From assembly GCF_041027365.1 (NCBI RefSeq), contig NZ_JBFTEH010000001.1, positions 496,001-560,000 of the forward strand: a stretch of DNA of 64,000 nucleotides, in the 5' to 3' direction. Source of the stretch: VKMB-3413 sp041027365. GTDB lineage: Bacteria; Pseudomonadota; Alphaproteobacteria; Rhizobiales; Rhizobiaceae. The notes beneath the pieces were generated by a model. The model ran no database searches. It saw only the letters and a list, made by a program, of their open reading frames with translations, and was not told the DNA's origin. Positions 62,217 to 64,000 of this stretch are shown here, piece after piece. The first letter of the stretch is position 1, and every line of letters begins with the position of its first letter. The position numbers were made by a program, and so were the translations under genes.

Positions 62217-64000
62217 TCATAGCCTGTAGTACCATGGACCAACCAAAGAGAATGTTAACCATACGAGGAGGACGAGCGGAATACCGGCCTTGGCGAAGTC
62301 TGCGAATCGATAGCGGCCAGGCCCCATCACGAGAAGGTTGGTCTGGTAGCCGATCGGCGTCGCAAAGGACGCATTGGCGCCGAAGATCACGCAAGCGAGC
62401 CAGGCGTCCGGCGGCGAGCCGATCCTGCGGGATATGTCCAGGGCGATCGGGGTGAACAAGACCGCGGTGGCGTTGTTGGACAGAAAATTCGTCATGATTG
62501 CGATGACGAGAAACAGGCCCGACAGGATGACCGCCGGCGAGAGTCCGGCCATGGCGTTCACCGCGCCTTCGGCGATCAGCGCCGCGCCGCCGGTGCGCTC
62601 CAGCGCCGTCGCCGCGGCGATCGAGGCGCCGATCAGCATGAAGATCGACCGGTCGACCGAGCGCGCCGCCTCGCCGATCGTCAGGCACCCCGTCGCGACC
62701 ATCAGGACCGCGCCGGTCAGCGCCAGGACCTCGATCGGCAGGAGGCCGGAGGCCGACAGGGCGACGATGGACAGGAAGATCGCGCCGGCGAGCCGTGCCT
62801 TGGCGCTCTGCGGGATCGCCTGCGTCGAATATTCGAGCAGCAGGAGGTCGTGGTTGCCGCGGAGCGCTGCGATGTTCGCCTCGCGCCCGCACAGAAGCAG
62901 CGTGTCGCCCGGCTCGAGGCGGATCTCCGACAGCGCCGCGCGCGCCATGCGGCTCTTGCGCTGCAGGCCGAACAGGGTGATGCCGAACTGCGTCCGGAGG
63001 CCGGAATACTGCATCGTCCGGCCGGCATAGCGCGAGCCCGGCGCCACCACCGCCTCGGCCATCATCATGTCCGGCCCGATCTTGTTCGACGGCTCGCCGC
63101 CGCTCGCGCCGGAGGGCTCCAGCGTCTTGATCTTGAGGTTGCCGGTGGAGAGCGCCCTGGAGAAGGCGCGCCGCGTCGCCGTGACGATCAGCCGGTCGCC
63201 GACTTCCAGCGCGATGTCGTCGAAGGGCGGCAGGATGGTCGACTGACCGCGCAGGATCATTCGCGGGGTCAAATCGCCGAGGCCCGGGAAGAGGCCGGCC
63301 CGCGCCCTCAGACCGAGGAAGGCATGACCTTCGACGATGTCGATCTCGCCGAGGAACTGCTTGCCGCCGGAATCGACCGCGCGCGCGTCGGTTCCGGCGC
63401 GGGCGGTGAGGATGCGCGGCATGATCTTGATGACGTAGACGGCGCCGACGACGGCAATGGCGAGGCCCGGCACGGTGATGTCGAAGAAGCCGAGATGGAT
63501 GTGCGAGCGGGCGGCGACGCCGGCGACGAGGAGGTTCGTCGACGAGCCGATCAGCGTCGTGAGGCCGCCGAGGATCGACAGGAAGGACAGCGGCATGAAG
63601 ACATGCGCCGGCGAGGTGCCGCGCTGCGTCGCCAGCATGGTGAGGATCGGGATGAAGATCACCACCACCGGCGTGTTGTTGAGGAACGCCGACAGCGTCG
63701 CCGCGGCGACGAGGATCAGCGCGATCGCGCCCGTCCCGGCGGTGCCGCCCACCTTGGCCAGCCATTGCGTCGGCCGCGACATGGCGTCGGTGGCGAACAG
63801 GCCCTGGCCGACGATGAGCAGCGACAGGACCGTGACCAGCGCCGGATTGGCAAAGCCCGCGAGAAGGTCGCCGGAGGTGACGGGCGCGCCCGCGGCGTCG
63901 TGGAACGGCAGGATCGAGAACAGGAGCAGGAAGCCGGCGAGCGAGGCGGCGGCCACCGCTTCGATCGGCCAGCGCTCCAGCGCGTAGCCGATCACGCTCA
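62217..64000 (-). CDS. SLC13 family permease with TrkA-C (RCK_C) domains, start at or just beyond right edge
   Basis: A membrane transporter of the SLC13/DASS group, likely for a divalent anion such as sulfate or dicarboxylate. It has about 11-12 helices in two halves, LLIVGQGLFATDAMSRPTQWLAKVG in the first and FLVIAIMTNFLSNNATAVLFTPIALDISRRIG in the last. Between them are two TrkA-C-type regulatory domains (around DIVEGHAFLGLRARAGLFPGLGD and QYSGLRTQFGITLFGLQRKSR). The SNNATA motif is the conserved permease signature. GTG 63995 gives 592 residues, but the codon split by the window edge is NTG, then AGC; ATG there would be the true start, two codons further out. Confidence 0.87.
   Translation of the reverse strand, partial: SVIGYALERWPIEAVAAASLAGFLLLFSILPFHDAAGAPVTSGDLLAGFANPALVTVLSLLIVGQGLFATDAMSRPTQWLAKVGGTAGTGAIALILVAAATLSAFLNNTPVVVIFIPILTMLATQRGTSPAHVFMPLSFLSILGGLTTLIGSSTNLLVAGVAARSHIHLGFFDITVPGLAIAVVGAVYVIKIMPRILTARAGTDARAVDSGGKQFLGEIDIVEGHAFLGLRARAGLFPGLGDLTPRMILRGQSTILPPFDDIALEVGDRLIVTATRRAFSRALSTGNLKIKTLEPSGASGGEPSNKIGPDMMMAEAVVAPGSRYAGRTMQYSGLRTQFGITLFGLQRKSRMARAALSEIRLEPGDTLLLCGREANIAALRGNHDLLLLEYSTQAIPQSAKARLAGAIFLSIVALSASGLLPIEVLALTGAVLMVATGCLTIGEAARSVDRSIFMLIGASIAAATALERTGGAALIAEGAVNAMAGLSPAVILSGLFLVIAIMTNFLSNNATAVLFTPIALDISRRIGSPPDAWLACVIFGANASFATPIGYQTNLLVMGPGRYRFADFAKAGIPLVLLVWLTFSLVGPWYYRL

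Overview
The window is about 67% GC (estimated by eye) and carries tightly packed, mostly operonic genes. The gene content fits an alphaproteobacterium, most likely of the Hyphomicrobiales (Rhizobiales). Pointers are a crtY-crtI-crtB carotenoid operon, many ABC sugar importers with GGGAGGA-type ribosome binding sites, a TRAP importer, a Bpt-type leucyltransferase and a BIME-like palindromic repeat of a kind common in that order. A pigmented Aurantimonadaceae-like organism would fit, but that is inference. I found no rRNA, tRNA, CRISPR array, insertion sequence or phage gene, so this looks like chromosomal or large-replicon DNA rather than a mobile island.

Layout. 1-3156: 3' part of crtY, then crtI and crtB. 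3373-4755: an exported PQQ-type sugar (sorbosone/glucose) dehydrogenase, ended by a clear terminator. 5353-12783: a peptide/opine-type ABC importer (two ATPases, binding protein, two permeases) followed by a gamma-glutamyltransferase, probably for gamma-glutamyl peptides such as glutathione. 13052-15594: a Tat-exported molybdopterin-fold protein paired with a membrane GGDEF-EAL protein, a likely periplasm-to-c-di-GMP sensory pair. 15598-18473 (minus): a ThDP-dependent enzyme and an acetamidase/formamidase under a promoter with a clear inverted-repeat operator.

18686-37096 is a carbohydrate supercluster with three ABC importers. The first is a ribose/fructose-type system with an NAD-dependent epimerase; its binding protein is divergent. 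The second is a CUT1 system (23400-27733, minus). The third is a CUT2 system (33579-37096, plus). Between the last two lie a degenerate ROK regulator, two Gfo/Idh/MocA dehydrogenases, a ThuA-like protein and a TIM-barrel isomerase. This set suggests oxidation of an imported glycoside at a ring hydroxyl followed by isomerisation or elimination. An ATTTAAT-centred motif recurs at the control regions of the first and second ABC systems and of the ROK gene.

37869-48845 is a PTS-independent amino-sugar locus. On the minus strand lie a BadF-type GlcNAc/MurNAc kinase, a GntR regulator, a NagB-II-type SIS deaminase and NagA, all joined by 4-bp overlaps. Divergent to them are MurQ, a CUT1 ABC importer, a Gfo/Idh dehydrogenase and a DUF218 protein. 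Together they can import, phosphorylate, de-lactylate, deacetylate and deaminate peptidoglycan amino sugars.

The rest is mostly housekeeping: ribonuclease D, aspS, a MarR regulator with a TRAP dicarboxylate-type importer, a 2'-5' RNA ligase-like protein, a large exported protein of unknown function, parC, a MarR-GNAT fusion with a 20-bp perfect palindrome at its start codon, bpt, and an SLC13-type transporter that runs to the right edge.
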